A DNA stretch of 64,000 nt from Dactylorhiza incarnata (GCA_033032865.1 JAWHQI010000262.1:2170001-2234000); one strand, 5' to 3'. Positions 44,430 through 57,080 are shown, counted from the first letter of the stretch. Numbers and translations: made by a program. The notes: generated by a model not told the origin, from the sequence alone.

Positions 44430-45185
44430 GACCTCTTAAATCTCCATCTTGTGGGGATTTCTCTTCAACACACCATTACTGGATGAGATTGATGGCAAGG
44501 ACTTTCCCCTTTTTCCATCTCTCTCTCTCTCCTCTTCCAAACCTTAAAAAATTAATGTTTAGTTCTTAAAACTAGTTGACTGGATGCTAAATGATTAGGT
44601 TTGAGGACCATCCGTTAAGGCCCACTTGACACACTAGCTTGTTTTAATGGAAGGGTGGAGTCGGTTGATTGTTAGATATATAACTATATTTAAGTTATAT
44701 TCAGTTATATCAATTTTTGTTAGATCCTATCAATTGGCTCATACCACCCGTGTGAATATAGGAGCCGGTGTATTAGTTTGTTTTTGATGACTGCTTTTAT
44801 AGTCAACATCACTGGGATACATAAATTGTTTAATTACTATCGGAGAAAAGATTTGCAATTACCTCACCTTGCATTTGTTTTCTCCCATATCATAGCCAGC
44901 AGGATATATGGTTCTAATTATAAACTAGCAGTTTGGTATTATGAGTTTTCATGAGGATTAAATAGTTCATACATGGTTAGTTTATTAATTACAAAACTCT
45001 TATTGCTATCTTTTTTTTCATTGGTCCCAAGATCGCATGAGTTAGCTCTTAAGCTCATGGCCTCTTGATGAAAAGCTTCAAAAAAAACAACAGGCTCACA
45101 CTAATTTATCTTGTCTCTGTACTATTTCAAACTACAATTTTTCATAAACCCGAGAGAAAGGTTCAAGGATTGCCTTATAGTGTCC
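44430..45185. other. Unassigned sequence flanking element H
   Basis: Resumes the sequence interrupted at 19552. CT-rich run at 44516-44540, otherwise AT-rich. No gene, repeat or splice-bounded exon that I can support. Confidence 0.4.
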
Positions 45186-45995
45186 TCCTATTTAGATATA
45201 TTTATGAGTTTTTGAACTATGTGGCATATTGTAGGAGGATGTGAAGCTGACCATGCTGAGCTGAGGAATTTGGTTGTTGTCTCCTAATGGTTCAAGTGTT
45301 TTAAGTATAACTGTTTGTAGTTTTGCTTTCTTGCCTTCATGTGTTTACGAGTTTTTGAACTGCACGACATATGGTAAGAGGTTGTGACGCACGCCATGCA
45401 GAACCGAGGATTTTGGTTTCTGGCTTGAAACAGTTCAGGTGTTTAAAATATGTATATTAGTAGAGCAGAGCGCTCGAGTTCGATGTCCTTACTTATTATT
45501 CATTTTTGTTGCTGCCTATAATTTAGAGTTGATGTGAAGACGGGACATTCCTTCAGTTTCAACCCTAAAATAGTGTCGAACTAGTCGCCTCTCTAAGAGC
45601 AGAGCGGACAGATCGATGTTTTGGCTTTTATTTCAGTATTGTCGATAATTTAGAGTTGACATGAAGATGGTACAATCCTCAGGATCAACCCTAAATAGTA
45701 CTGAACTGGCCGCCGCTCTTGGAGCAGAGCGAACAGATTGATGTTTGGTTTTATTTTGAAATTTTTATTACTGCACTTTATTTCTGTATTTCAGTATTGC
45801 CTATAATTTAGATTTGACATGAAGATAGGACATTCCTTCAAGGTCAACCCTAAATAGTGCCGAACTGGCCGCCGCTCTTGGAGCAGAGCGGACAGATCGA
45901 TGTTTGATTTTATTTCAGCATTTTGATTACTGCACTTTGTTTCAGTATTTTAGTTACTGTACTTTATTTCAGTATTTCCTTTGATTTAGAGTTGA
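45186..45995 (+). repeat. Two sets of tandem ~125-160-bp units
   Basis: Set 1: two units around GAGTTTTTGAACT...GCAT (about 45208 and 45349), ~141 bp apart. Set 2: four units carrying GAGCAGAGCG (45459, 45597, 45722, 45881) followed by ACAGATCGATGTTTGG...TTTTATTTCAG and AGAGTTGACATGAAGA...AACCCTAAATAGT. No coding sense. Confidence 0.8.
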
Positions 45996-47578
45996 CGGGT
46001 GAATAGGTATATATCACTTTAAGATTCATTATAATATAGGATTTCACCTTCAAATCTCTTAAAGCATTGTCTTGATATTCATGCCTTACTCTATCACTTG
46101 TTGTACAGTAATGATAGATATAGGAATTATGTGTCTATGTGCTTAGCATGCCTCTAAGTATGAGTAATGATTTATACTTGATAATGATTCTTCACTACTC
46201 ACTTTTTGATTCTTACATTTGAAAATAATCTTCATGTATGATTAGGTAGTGTAATAGCACCATTGATTTATATGCATGGTTGAATTACCCACATGCAATT
46301 ATATTGATGGAAATTCATGCATTTTTTTAGAGAAGTGTGGTAGAAAAATAAATTGGATGTTTGCTAGACAAGTGAATTCAGAGACTTTTGACACCACTTA
46401 AAACTCAAAAAATAATGACAAAGTTAACTCCACCAAGCACTACACCTCCTCCTAATATGTCTTCATAAGCATTGTGAGGTTGAGCACCTTGGAAAGAATT
46501 ATAATGTTCCTTGTGCAAACAATCATAAATAATGCCACTTTATCTAGCTTCTCTCGTATACACCGGATCACTTGATAAATGTAAAAAATCAAAATCATGT
46601 GACCCCACATGAACTACTTTGCTCCCTAATAAGTCGTAATAAGCATTGTGTATGGGAAGCACCTTGGTAGTTGTATTATTTTATCGTGTGCATTGACTAT
46701 TGTGGAGGTAATTTTACCTTGCTTATTCATGATGTGTGTGCTTATTTCATTACATCTTTCATACCTCTTGATTATTGGTCATGTATACTCAATCAAAACA
46801 CTTTTTGTACACATCATTGTCTTACATAAATTTTCCACTCATGAGAATTGGACTCTAATGCACATTTATATTATTCTCGATAAATATGCATAAGTACAAG
46901 ATGGCTAAGCATGATCACTACGATGTTTCTTTTTATTTGACTTGCATATACTTTTACATTGTAGTCTATAATCATTTGGAATATGACTATCATGCTTGGT
47001 ATCTCTTAGAATTCATTGAAATGAATCTCTTAACTCAAAATTAAAATGATTATTTTCAACAAATAAGAGTGTTTCATTTCAGTACACCCCCTTGGTTTTT
47101 GTGCTTCTACTATGCTATCCCCACATCATGTATGTTTCACTCCTTCTCTTTCCGCATTATTTTCACGACATATGTCCACTGCCTTTTATGCTCGATCATG
47201 TTTATTATAAAAATATACAAATCTTTAATAAAGGGGGAGAACAAATGGGTTGAACAACTGTGAAACCTATACTCCACCTACACCCTCTCTTGATAATACC
47301 AAAAGGGGGAGAATAAATTGAGAAATCTAGATATTAAGAAGGAGAATAAATTGATAAATGTATAAATCTAATGGTAGATAAATAATGAGAACATCTATAT
47401 ATTGGGAGCACTCATATAGGGGGATTACATAATTTAAGAATGATAATTGTTATGTACTTTGACTTTTTTTAAACATGTTTCTATCATTATAATTTACCGC
47501 ACTATTTTATAACCACAACAAAAATTTAAAATGATTGATTTCTAATTAGAGGATTTGTTATTATCAAAAGAGGGAGTT
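45996..47578 (+). mobile_element. Element E: 3' internal region of an H-related element, 5'-truncated
   Basis: Plus-strand counterpart of the H internal region. GCCTCTAAGTATGAGTAATG (about 46152) and CTCATGAGAATTGGACTC (about 46838) are the reverse complements of H sequence near 22270 and 21580. Two units with TAAGCATTGTG...AGCACCTTGG (46465 and 46635) also match H near 21785 and 21950. No pol domains. Its 5' half is absent, so the left limit is approximate. Confidence 0.7.
47565..47578 (+). other. Element E polypurine tract
   Basis: AAAAGAGGGAGTT directly before the LTR start TGTTGGAACATGC. Confidence 0.75.
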
Positions 47579-47959
47579 TGTTGGAACATGCATTCGACAT
47601 ATCCATGTTTTGAGAATCACAAATCTCATCATGTATTTGATCAAGTTTTGCTTGTATTTATAGTGTGCAAGAAATAATAGTTATGAAAAACTAAAGCGAC
47701 CAATTAAATGGACTGATGAATTAGACAAAACACTAATCCATGGGTCCTACCATGACGTTGTAACACCTACAATTGGCGGTAGCATTCAAGTTTGGGATGT
47801 GCGCCAAAATGCATTCAAATGAGAACACAAGCGGGAGCAAAGGAGCAACTAAGGAAAGAAGCTACCGCGACATGGTACCTTAGCGTGGTGTGGTACCTTA
47901 GCGCGGGGTGGTACCTTAGCGCGGCATGGTAGGTGTTGCATAAAATGAAGAATGGCTAA
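47579..47959 (+). mobile_element. Element E 3' LTR, truncated by a minus-strand LTR
   Basis: Starts TGTTGGAACATGC and shares TTTGAGAATCACAAATC...TGTATTTGATC with the H and F LTR starts. At 47855-47945 it has a cluster of GGTACCTTAGCGCGG units, at the same distance from the LTR start as the palindromes of H and F but of unrelated sequence. It ends where the LTR at 47960 intervenes. Confidence 0.7.
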
Positions 47960-49020
47960 CGAAAGTGCACAGTCACTCCCCTAAGTATTCTCTAGAGGGG
48001 TTAAATAGAGGTTAAAACACTTTTTACTAATGAGTGCACATAAAATTAATCTTAATTACTGGGCATCCAAGATTCCAACCAGAATTAATATAATCATAGA
48101 ATAATGGAAATAATTAAGAGACAAACACAAAAAAATCACAAACATAGAACACACAAGAGCTAGTGGTTCCGCAAAATTATGGGTACATCCACTCTTCTAC
48201 CCCTTTGCGGTAGGAATCCACTATTACAGTGCTGAGTCTTTTGATAAGGAGACTCTTAGAACCACCGAGTCTTTTGATAAGGAGACTCTTAGAACCAGTT
48301 TTGAATCCTTTGAAGATGGATTATTAAAACTCTTTTACAATGTGTCTGAATGAAAAAGAATTAGAAATCAGAATAAGAAATCAGAATAAGAGATCAGAAG
48401 AATTATTGGAGATAGAGAATTTTTCTTATCAAGATCCTCTCTCAGAAACATTGAGAATCTTTGAGCACTATTGTGGAAGATGAAACTTTAAATTTGATGA
48501 ATCCTTGATAGGAAGAAGGTCAAGGATTGTTCTTCTTCACTAATGTGGTTCAAATGATTGTTCTTGATTATCTTCTTACAAAGAAAGGATGAAGATGAAT
48601 CTCTGCAGATTGAGAGAAAAAATCCACAGTCCAGAATTCTATCGTGTAGACTTAGAGAGAGAGATAGAAGAGAAGAATGGTTGGTTCCTCTTGGAATTTC
48701 TTATGTATATAATCTTTTGTCGATTCAATTGAAATGAAGTTGAATGACTTTCCCTTTCTGATCCTTCTCCAGTTGGAATGTCCAGAAAAAATTATTGTTC
48801 TCTTTTTATTTAAATTGACAGACCGTCAATAACCTTATATATAACTTCCAATTTTAACACCTTTGAATCTCTTGAATGATTCTTTCTCTTCTTGTACATG
48901 TGCGACCTGTTATATTTCAAATATCTTCCGTAAATATGATAGCTAAAATTTAGGATATAATTATTCTCCAAACTCTACGAACTATAGGAAAGAGCACCTA
49001 TCATTCATAGTATGGGATAT
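47960..49020 (-). mobile_element. Copia LTR (third copy of the 2379-4131 family), 5' part unclear
   Basis: Plus-strand left end CGAAAGTGCACAGTCAC... TATTCTCTAGAGGGG is the inverse of the solo-LTR end. The ~30-nt units (GAGTCTTTTGATAAGGAGAC, 48228-48300) and the region 48840-49010 (inverse of 3030-3240) confirm the family. The start of the LTR on the right is not recognisable, so the right limit is approximate. Confidence 0.65.
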
Positions 49021-49380
49021 TTAAAAATAAATATCAAGTGTCGTATTCCACGGGTCTGTTGATTACTTCTACTCATGCAAATTAATATTGTTTTATCTAA
49101 ATATAAATGGATATTTAGAATAATTAAGAGAAAGGGAAGAAGAGAGCATTCAATCGGAAATCCTTCTTAAGTTGAATAAATCATAAATCTAATTTCATAA
49201 CAAATATGGTAGAATAATTCGACTGTGGAGGTTCCCAAATTATGAAAGTACCTATGTCGAGAATACGCAACCAACTAACCTTATGTCGATCGATTATGAC
49301 CCCTCGGCCAGTCGAAACACCTAAGCTTGCTTTACGAGGTGAACCCCACTATTGGACTTGACTCCAATCCGGAAGATTTA
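49021..49380. other. Unassigned sequence
   Basis: AT-rich, then GTCGAT/CTCGGCC words at 49255-49320 that might be the decayed U3 of the preceding LTR. No gene seen. Confidence 0.35.
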
Positions 49381-52300
49381 TGTAAGACCCCTTTTTTCTT
49401 ACAAAACCCGGGTCTTATGCCTAGAACCGCCGCTTTGCGGTGACACCAACTCACGGGGAGGTCGCCATTACAAAACGCTGATCCTGCCGGCAATATCGAT
49501 CACAGAAGAGGAAAGAATAAACAAACTTATAGAAGTTCAAGTCCACATCACATAGAAAATAAAACCATCTAAAGAGATGTCCACATCAAATATCTGAACA
49601 AAAGGTACGGAAATAATAAAAGGGCTCATGCCCTGTACATTAATTCCTCACTAAAAAAGAAACTCGCGGAAGCAAATCAACTAGAAGTGACACTCACGGA
49701 TCATGAGACTGGTGCTCCTGTGCTAGACTGTCGCGCCTCCATCTACACCAGCCTCTGGTGCTGCTGCGTCTCCTCTATTTCCTAAAATGATAAGGTCCAC
49801 CGACCGTTAGTCAAAAGACTAAGCCAATCCCCCACCCCTCCCCCGGTGACTCCTAGGCACCGAGCGGGAGGAATGAAGCGGAGGATAATAAGGGGTGTAA
49901 ATAATAGCAGATGACGGGTGTATAATCTACAGGGGATGTCTACCACTACGCAACATATATTATAATTGAAGCAGTAAGTAAAAGTAGGGTAAGAACAAGT
50001 AATGTAAGCAAGTATAGCAAATATATAATGTAAGTAAGGAAATGTAACCGTTGATTTATACGAATGCCCATACAAACCTATAGACCAAGGGGTCGTCTAG
50101 CAGGGCCTATCGTATAAAAAGTCCCATAACCAATTTATACGGTAGGGGTAGGGGTTGGAATACAATGTTTATGCTATGTCATGCAAGGTATGCCGATTGA
50201 TGTTATGATCATACAAGTGCAACTCAAACACTATGACTCTATGCGCACAGACCTTTAGTTCCCCCTTTTTGGAGCTAGCAAAACTCCCAAGATAATCACG
50301 TAGTGGCAAACGGAAGTGGTGGGTTGTGCCTCGCCCACCTCTAGGTTGGTATCTGCACTACCTAACCTAGACCTAACGTATGCCTCAACGCTAAGAACAC
50401 AATAGCGGAGCTCTAGCGTACTCTTGCTGGTTAGACCACCAGACTTGTCTTGGTAAAGGGTTATCCACACTTACGAAGCCTAAGTATCAATGTCGGTGCA
50501 ACGACCATCAGCACTAAGGACCCACCACCTTATGCACATGCATTAATAAATACCATCTATGATCTCCAGGTCATAATCTACCCGGCTAACCTGCTCGGTC
50601 AAGGATCATTTTTGAGTCACGAGCTCACCGGATTGTTAATCCGCTCCTATAACCACCGAGCCTACAACTCGTAGTATCAAAACAACTAATCTCCTGTAAC
50701 TATGGGGTGTGGGTGAGTGTGTTATTAATTAATCTTGTACAACATCTTACTCGTACGATTTATGGTTAATCTTGGTCTTCCTGAGGTCAACCCTGTGAGG
50801 TGCTCGCAGCGGTACTAGGCACTGTGATGGGATGATAGCCCAAAGCTCCCTTTCTCAAGACACTTATTATTGTTGGTAGCTACCCACTGCATGCCCCCTT
50901 TTACTATTTCACCTGAGTTAACCCTAAGTGCTTTATGATACGCTAGGGGAAAGACGATCTTTCGTCAATCCCAAGCACAACCTTACCCTTAACTCACCAA
51001 GCACTCTTATCACATAAACTCCTTTTTGGTGACCTCAACCTCTTCATCCTGACCATGTACACCAACTACATGCCATTTCCACTTGGTAGGCCACTAAACA
51101 ACCAAGTTTCACAGTTTTACTATACGCAGACCAAATGAGCTATACGAACTACATAGGTAGAGGTACTCCAAATAATCATCTACATGACTCAAGATTAATA
51201 AAGGAAGTCTATCATGATATTATGAGACTAAATTCAGAGGTTCACATTCTTCCCTAATTATTTGGCATTACTTATAATTTTTTCCAAAACTAGCCATGTG
51301 TGAAATTGAACATGAAGTGTAGGATCTTCTTATGATATGGCCTCCAATAAGTTATGGAAAGTCTATGATAACAAAATAATAGTAAATACAGAATATCATA
51401 ATTTTACATTAAGAAATTGTCCTATATTTATAATATTTAACATCTATTCAAAATTGGAGGTTAATGAAGGAACCATCAAAAATACTTATCAAAAAATTAT
51501 GGAAAAAATACTAGATCTCTAAAATTATCAGAAAGGCTTATTGACTGAGTTTCACAATTTGTGGAAATCATTTTCTCACCTAAATAAATATGTTAAGAAA
51601 ATCCCAATTAGGACATGTTGTGAAGTAGCCTACTGATAACAATCTCCAAAAATTATACAAAAATTCACATAGCTTCCTAGTGCCCTGAAATGTCCTATCA
51701 CCAAGTTGCACAATTTCCCAGAGAGTATTGGACCCTCAATTATTTTTCTTAAGCCAAAAACAAAATAAGTGCCTTATGAATGAAGTACTGGTTAAATCAT
51801 TTCATTAATTACACAAAAATTACAAGAGGTCTAAAATATGATTATAAAGACACTACCAAGGTTTCATTATCATCCAAGACCATTTGAGCATGTGAATTTC
51901 TCTTATAAGAACTTTCCTAAAGGGATTATAACCTATTTCAAAGAGGATAATTGCTCCTAAAATTCTTATAAAATTAGCTAGGGCCCAATTACACCCTATG
52001 AACTTGTCCACCAAGTTCCATAACCATTCAATGACATTTGACCCCATGTCCTTCACAAAGCTCAAAGTGCAACCCTAGGGGTAAAGCTAGGGTTCTAGGG
52101 AATATCCACCCCACATCACCCCAAATCACTCATGAAGGCGTTTTAGGTGATCCTAAACCAGTGGTCAAGGTTTCACATCATGTTGATGAGATTTGACCAC
52201 AATACCCCAAAATGAGCACCATACCCTATTTTGCCTTAGTTTGAACAAACTTTGGTTAACAAATTACCCAACTAAATAAGTCCCAATTGGGTTACAATTT

Positions 52301-53305
52301 TTACCAGGGTCATATAATAACCCTAAGGAGCACCCACCAAAATTTGGAGGGGATTGCAGGTCATTAGACCCTGTAATTAATTAACAGATGAATTATGAAA
52401 TTATTACAAAAACCTTAGAAAACTTTTCTCCCAAAATTCCCATCTTTGGTTAGGTTAAGGGTGTTGATACGAATAGCCTAGGTTTCAATTTTCATGCCCA
52501 TAGAATTTCCATATCAAGAGTTATTCAAGAAAAGGTGACTGCCCTACCCTAGGGACCAGTCCTACCAAAATGGCTCTACAGGGAGTTATAGTGCTCCTAT
52601 TGGCCTGAAACAAATTTTCAATTAAACTACACACCCAAGGCTACAATATTGATGTTGGGCACTTTTTCACCAGAGGGGCTCTACTATTTTTAATAATTAA
52701 AACAAAGTACTGCATGAAATGTGACAATACAAATAATAATAAAAATTCATTTCATTCATAAGAATGATTCCAGCACGAATCTTGAAGCAGTTTGGACGTC
52801 ATCTAATCATCCTCAACCTCCAACCAAAGGCTGAGATTAACCCATCCTGGGCCTCCTTCCTACTCACTTTCCCGGCCACCTGAGCGCCACCCCGACCGGC
52901 CAATGCCACCACCACCTTCGTTGAGGTGGTGGTCGGCGATTAGGGGTGGTTGGTCGGCCTGAGGTGGCTGGAGTGAGGTTTTTGCGGTAAAAAAAGGGCT
53001 CGAAATGAGCCCTATTGGAAGCTTGATTCGAGCCCGATTTTGCTCGAATCAAGCCCCAATCTAGATGATTATCTAGCACTAAGGGAGAGGAGGCGGATCG
53101 GACCTGATTCGTGGCCTGGTGGCGCGTATTTCGGCGAGTCGTCATTGCCGGTGGTGGAGCTTCTGGTGCCATGCTGATTTTCACTGGAAGAGCTCGATTT
53201 ATTCAGGGAAGAGGGAGGTTTCACTCCTTTCCAACCTCTGAAGGTGTTAAAGAGGTTAATTGAGGCTATGGGGGAGGAGTTACTCGAATTGCCATTAATG
53301 GCCAT
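49381..53305 (-). mobile_element. LTR family A, second minus-strand copy, cut by element D
   Basis: Minus-strand end ...AAAAAAGGGGTCTTACA at 49381, preceded by TGTCACCGCAAAGCGG. It contains the ~100-bp block (50768-50870) and AT-rich repeats. At 53190-53305 it has a region (minus strand ATGGCCATTAATGGCAATTC ... CACCTTCAGA) that matches 7845-7915 of the plus copy. Element D interrupts it at 53306, so the remaining part lies beyond F, outside the window. GC-rich frames at 52864-53305 look like transcribed LTR leader, not a gene. Confidence 0.65.
50768..50870 (-). repeat. ~100-bp conserved block (copy 4)
   Basis: CTTGGTCTTCCTGAGGTCAA ... TGAGGTGCTCGCAG ... CCCAAAGCTCCCTTTCTC. Confidence 0.75.
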
Positions 53306-54120
53306 TGTAAGTTTATATAGGATGTAGTCTAAATCACCTAGAGGGGGGGGGTGAATAGGTTTCTTTTATTTTACCCTAGTTAGCTTAGTTGTTTTCTGAG
53401 TTAGAATTAGTCAATTATCAAGCACACATAAAACTCACAAGCATTTATAGAGGTTCCTCAAGACATGGTGTCTTGAGTAGTCCTCTTTCCCCTTTCACCC
53501 ATCGAATAGTGTGTTAGACAGGGCCAACTCCTCCAAACTCAGCTCCAAGAGCTTACAACACAGATCCCTCAGGATCTCTCAAGTTTTCCCAAACCCTACC
53601 TCATGCACATCAGCCCTACCTCAAAGGAATCCACCTCCTACATCTCAGACCACCTCCAGGTCCTACCTCAAGCTAATCTCTCAGCTCTACAACTCAGGCT
53701 ATTTAGCCCTACCTCAGATCTCACAGAGCCTACCTCAGAGGACTTCACCTCCTACAGCTCAGACCACCTCCTGGTCCTACAACCTCAGGCCAAATGGCCC
53801 TACAAGCTCAGGCCATACAGCCCAACAAACGCAGGCAAAAAGCCCTATAGTAAAATAGATTTTAAGCTCACTATAGCAGACAGCACAGAGAAGAAGTCTC
53901 CTGTAGTATCTGCACAGCTTGTGCTTTCTTGTAGCTGGAGATGATAATGGCAGCTACAACCTGATCTTTCTCTTCAGTTGAAGGTTGGAAGATCACCTTG
54001 CTCCTTATAGAGGAGCTATCTTTATCTTTCAGATTCTTCTTGCTTGTTCAGTGAGCAGGAGGAGAATGACAAGAACTGGGTCGTCAATGGAATAGTGAAA
54101 ATGTTAGCACTCGACCGGCT

Positions 54121-55185
54121 TGTTTGAGTTTCTGAGGTGATCTCAAAGCAATCAACAGTTATTCCTACTGCCAACGCAATATGAGCCTATAGGGTCGCAC
54201 ATAAAAGCGTTTGGAGAAGTTGGAGAAAGGATTGTGTTGGCCTTACTCATATTGGATATGATGGAGGACCAATCCTGTGACTGCTTGGAATTAAGTTGAC
54301 ATTGTCTCAATGGGAAATCGTTTAAAGGGTTTATACTTGACAAATTCGGCTAAAGGGTTTAACCGAATTGTGTCAAAGTCGGCTAATGTGATTAACCGAA
54401 TAATGTTGTTTTCGACTAATGAGATTCGGCTAATGTGATTAACCGAATTGTAACAGATTCGACTAAGGGGTTTAGACGAATCATGTCAGTTCGACGAAAG
54501 GGTTTCGCCGAATTTATATAGCCAAATTTATATAGACGAATTTGTCGAAATGGTTTCGCCGAATCTGAGTCGAATTCGGTTATATTGATTAGTCGAATTC
54601 GGCGAATGTAAATCTGGACAGAAATGTTCTGTTTTTCCCTCTGGTCTGCAGATAGCCTGGATTATGCATTTTAGTATAAAAGGCACGCGATTAGGTCTTC
54701 GAAAACGACGGAAGGGACTTAATCTTTTTGGGATTTTGACGAGAAGCCGACCAGAAATGTTCCGCGCGATGGCATCTCATTCTTTCCGTCCGCCGACTGT
54801 TTTTTCGCCGCCGCTAGTCGCCGCCGTCGGTCGCCGCCTCCCCTGGATTGGATCTAGCAGTCCGTGGGGAAGTTGAGAGCTTCCTTCTCCGACCTAGTTC
54901 TTGTACGACAAGAAGCTAGGGTTCTCCATCGTCCGTGTGGATCGATGTAGAGGAGCCGACACATTTCGGTTCTTGGAACTCAGATTTTGTCTACCCTATT
55001 TCATCTTGGAGCACCTTGGTTGGGTATTGACTCAATCCCGCAAAGGTACTTTGTATTTCGATTTGTTTATTCTCTTGAATAATGAAAACTGCAAGATCCG
55101 TTAGTCCCTTTTGGGTTGTTCTTGTCTTTATTTCCGCTGCACATATTCGATATGTCATCCCATTAGGTGTATAGAAAACCCAACA
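54121..55185 (+). mobile_element. Solo LTR (1065 bp) inside the D 3' LTR
   Basis: Starts TGTTTGAGTTTC and ends AAAACCCAACA. The flanks CGGCT (54116-54120) and TGGCT (55186-55190) are a target duplication with one C-to-T change, and the D 5' LTR shows the uninterrupted site at 60510-60525. TATA box TATAAAAG at 54675-54682. The downstream part is GC-rich (CGCCGCCG words, 54790-54850). Ends and structure are copia-like. Confidence 0.85.
54343..54610 (+). repeat. Inverted-repeat cluster ATTCGGCTAAT-NNN-ATTAACCGAAT in U3
   Basis: About eight units. Clear ones: AATTCGGCTAAA/TTTAACCGAATT (54343-54369) and two ATTCGGCTAAT...ATTAACCGAAT copies (about 54383-54406 and 54426-54452). Variants with TTCGAC(T/G)AA and TTTCGCCGAAT follow to 54610. 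The cluster ends 65 nt before the TATA box. Confidence 0.9.
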
Positions 55186-55389
55186 TGGCTTACCTCAAAA
55201 GTGCCCTAACTCTTTCTTTTATACACCCTTGATCTTCGACGGCTCTCAGGCGTCCTTCTGACAGATCTGAGAGAGATTGGTGGACCCCACAATGCCTTTC
55301 TGCAGCTTGCGCCAAGGGCAGAATCCGCCATGTCACGTTTGAACTGTCTCAGCGGATGGGCTGAGATGGCTTCCTCTTCTTAGAGGATT

Positions 55390-55625
55390 TCGTCGATCTG
55401 CAGAGAAGTTTCTGCATTCGACGAACAACATTCTGCGTTCGACAAACTTCATTCTTCATTCGACGAACACGCCAAGTCTCAATGCTTGCTTATGTTCCGT
55501 CTTTGCCTTCGACAAACTAAGTTCTGCGTTCGACGAACACGCCAAGTCTCAGCGGTTTCTTTTGTCTCGTCTCAGCGTTCGACGAACTAAGTTCTGCATT
55601 TGACGAACAGGCCAAATCTTGTCTA
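55390..55625 (-). repeat. GTTCGACGAAC cluster in U3 of D (3' LTR)
   Basis: Six or seven copies of TTCGACGAAC/TTCGACAAAC with CACGCCAAGTCTCA spacers. Matches the cluster of element I. Confidence 0.85.
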
Positions 55626-55854
55626 GAAGCCTTCTCAGCGCCTCCTGACCTCGTCTCAGCGGTTCAGCTGAGACAAATCTTCATCTCTTAGGAGATGATT
55701 TCTCCTGATCTAAGGGCATGATTGGCCCTTTCTCTTGAGTTACCTGAGCCTGTACATCTTACAGAAATGTGGCTTTATTAAATACATCTTGTACTTAGCA
55801 TTGTGAGTGATGCCTCTTCTAATCAAAGGAATATTGAGGGCAATATTCCCAACA

Positions 55855-55872
55855 ATCTCCCCCTATTTAAAG
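55855..55872 (-). other. Element D polypurine tract
   Basis: Minus-strand AAATAGGGGGAGAT immediately before the LTR start TGTTGGG, identical to that of element I. Confidence 0.9.
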
Positions 55873-57080
55873 AAGGCAGAACATTCCCAATGCTAAGGTG
55901 CATAGCCAACAAAGACCTATCATGAAAATGATCTATATAGCATTCATGATAGCATTGCTTTTAGAAGATAAAATTGTTTAATCATTCTATTAAAGCTCAT
56001 GATTGTTTATATTAAGCTTTGACTAACTCAGAGGACCATCCTCGTACTCAAAGCTGACTTTGAGTTGTTCTTAGCATTGTCCATCTCACCCATTCTAATT
56101 TGTTCAACTATTTTTCGCCCTAAGGATTGGGAGGCAGCAACTACATACCCTGAGAGGGTTTAGAAAGCATTTTCCAAAACACCCTTTAGGTCATCCTTCA
56201 TCTTTTCTAACTCTCTTAGCATGGGCCACCTCCCCCTCAACCTGAGCAGGAACTTGCTCCCCCTCAATGTGAGAACTATTAGCTTTTTTAGCTGTTCTTG
56301 TTCATTTTGAATAACCATTTCTAGTTCCCCCTCATTTGGAGCATTTCTATTGATCTTATGATTATAAGTGTAAATTAATTGACATCATATGGCTGAGTTC
56401 GTCAAACTCATAGCTTAGTTCATCGAACTCAGACTGTAGTTCGTCGAACATAAGGCTTAGTTCATCTGAACTACATCATAGAGCTGAGTTCGTCGAACTC
56501 ACAACTTAGTTTGTCGAACTCAAACTCGACGTTCGTCGAGCCTAGGCAAGAGTTCATCGAACACAGATTTTTCCCAGCTTTCTAAGTGCAACCTGAAGCT
56601 CAGCTGGAGCAGATTGTTCTGGTTAAGCTGATCATCCTACTTTAAAATCAATAAGGAGGAGAGTTACTTACCTTAAGGTTGTAGTCCTCTAATTGATGTT
56701 GAATTCACAATGGTTGTGCACAGCAACTTCCTGCAGCAAAGTATTCAGACCCAGCAGAGGATATGGCCACACTGGTTTGCTTATTGCTGCACCATGATGT
56801 AAATCTTCTTCCTAGGAATTGACAAGTGCCACTTGTACTTTTCCTGTCTTTTTTGCAGCCTGCAAAATCTGCATCTTCACCTTAGCTTTAATATCTTCTT
56901 GAGCTAGTAGCTCCCCCTTGATGGGATGTCCACTTATCTTTACTTTTAGCTCCCCCTTGACTAGTACATCTTGGCATGTGGTGAGGTTTTTCTTAGTCCA
57001 GAGTTGAGCTTGGAGCACTTATTGTCCATTAGCCTTTATTGCTTTTTATTGGCCAAATGGACTACCCTGCAAGACAGATT
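55873..57080 (-). other. Element D region between gag and the polypurine tract, no pol
   Basis: No conserved domain. Several CTCCCCCT runs (56230-56335, 56910-56960) are extra polypurine-like tracts on the minus strand. 56395-56575 holds another palindrome cluster. Confidence 0.7.
56395..56575 (-). repeat. GTTCGTCGAAC cluster outside the LTR
   Basis: About nine copies of GTTC(G/A)TCGAAC and close variants, alternating with GAGCTGA/CATAGCTTA words, 540-720 nt from the 3' LTR. The same word as in the LTR cluster of D and I, but in the internal region. Confidence 0.85.

Larger units (their letters stand above)
53306..55854 (-). mobile_element. Element D 3' LTR, split by a solo LTR
   Basis: Minus-strand TGTTGGGAATATTGCCC (55854) ... 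CTTACA (53306). Without the insertion 54121-55185 the LTR is about 1.48 kb. TATA box (minus TATAAAAG) at 55216-55223. CCTACCTCAG/CTCAGGC array at 53540-53850. The terminal block TAGAGGGGGGGGGTGAATAGG is at 53338-53360. Confidence 0.85.

Noticed and set aside
52864..53305. Minus-strand frames of 78-106 codons, Ser/Pro/Arg-rich
   Set aside because: They overlap in different frames and lie in the GC-rich leader of LTR family A. The homologous region at 7840-8060 is not open.
53511..53944. Two overlapping frames of 113-115 codons rich in Pro, Ser and Thr
   Set aside because: They come from the CCTACCTCAG array of the D LTR on the antisense strand. The other LTR copy at 59905 opens only 71 codons of it.
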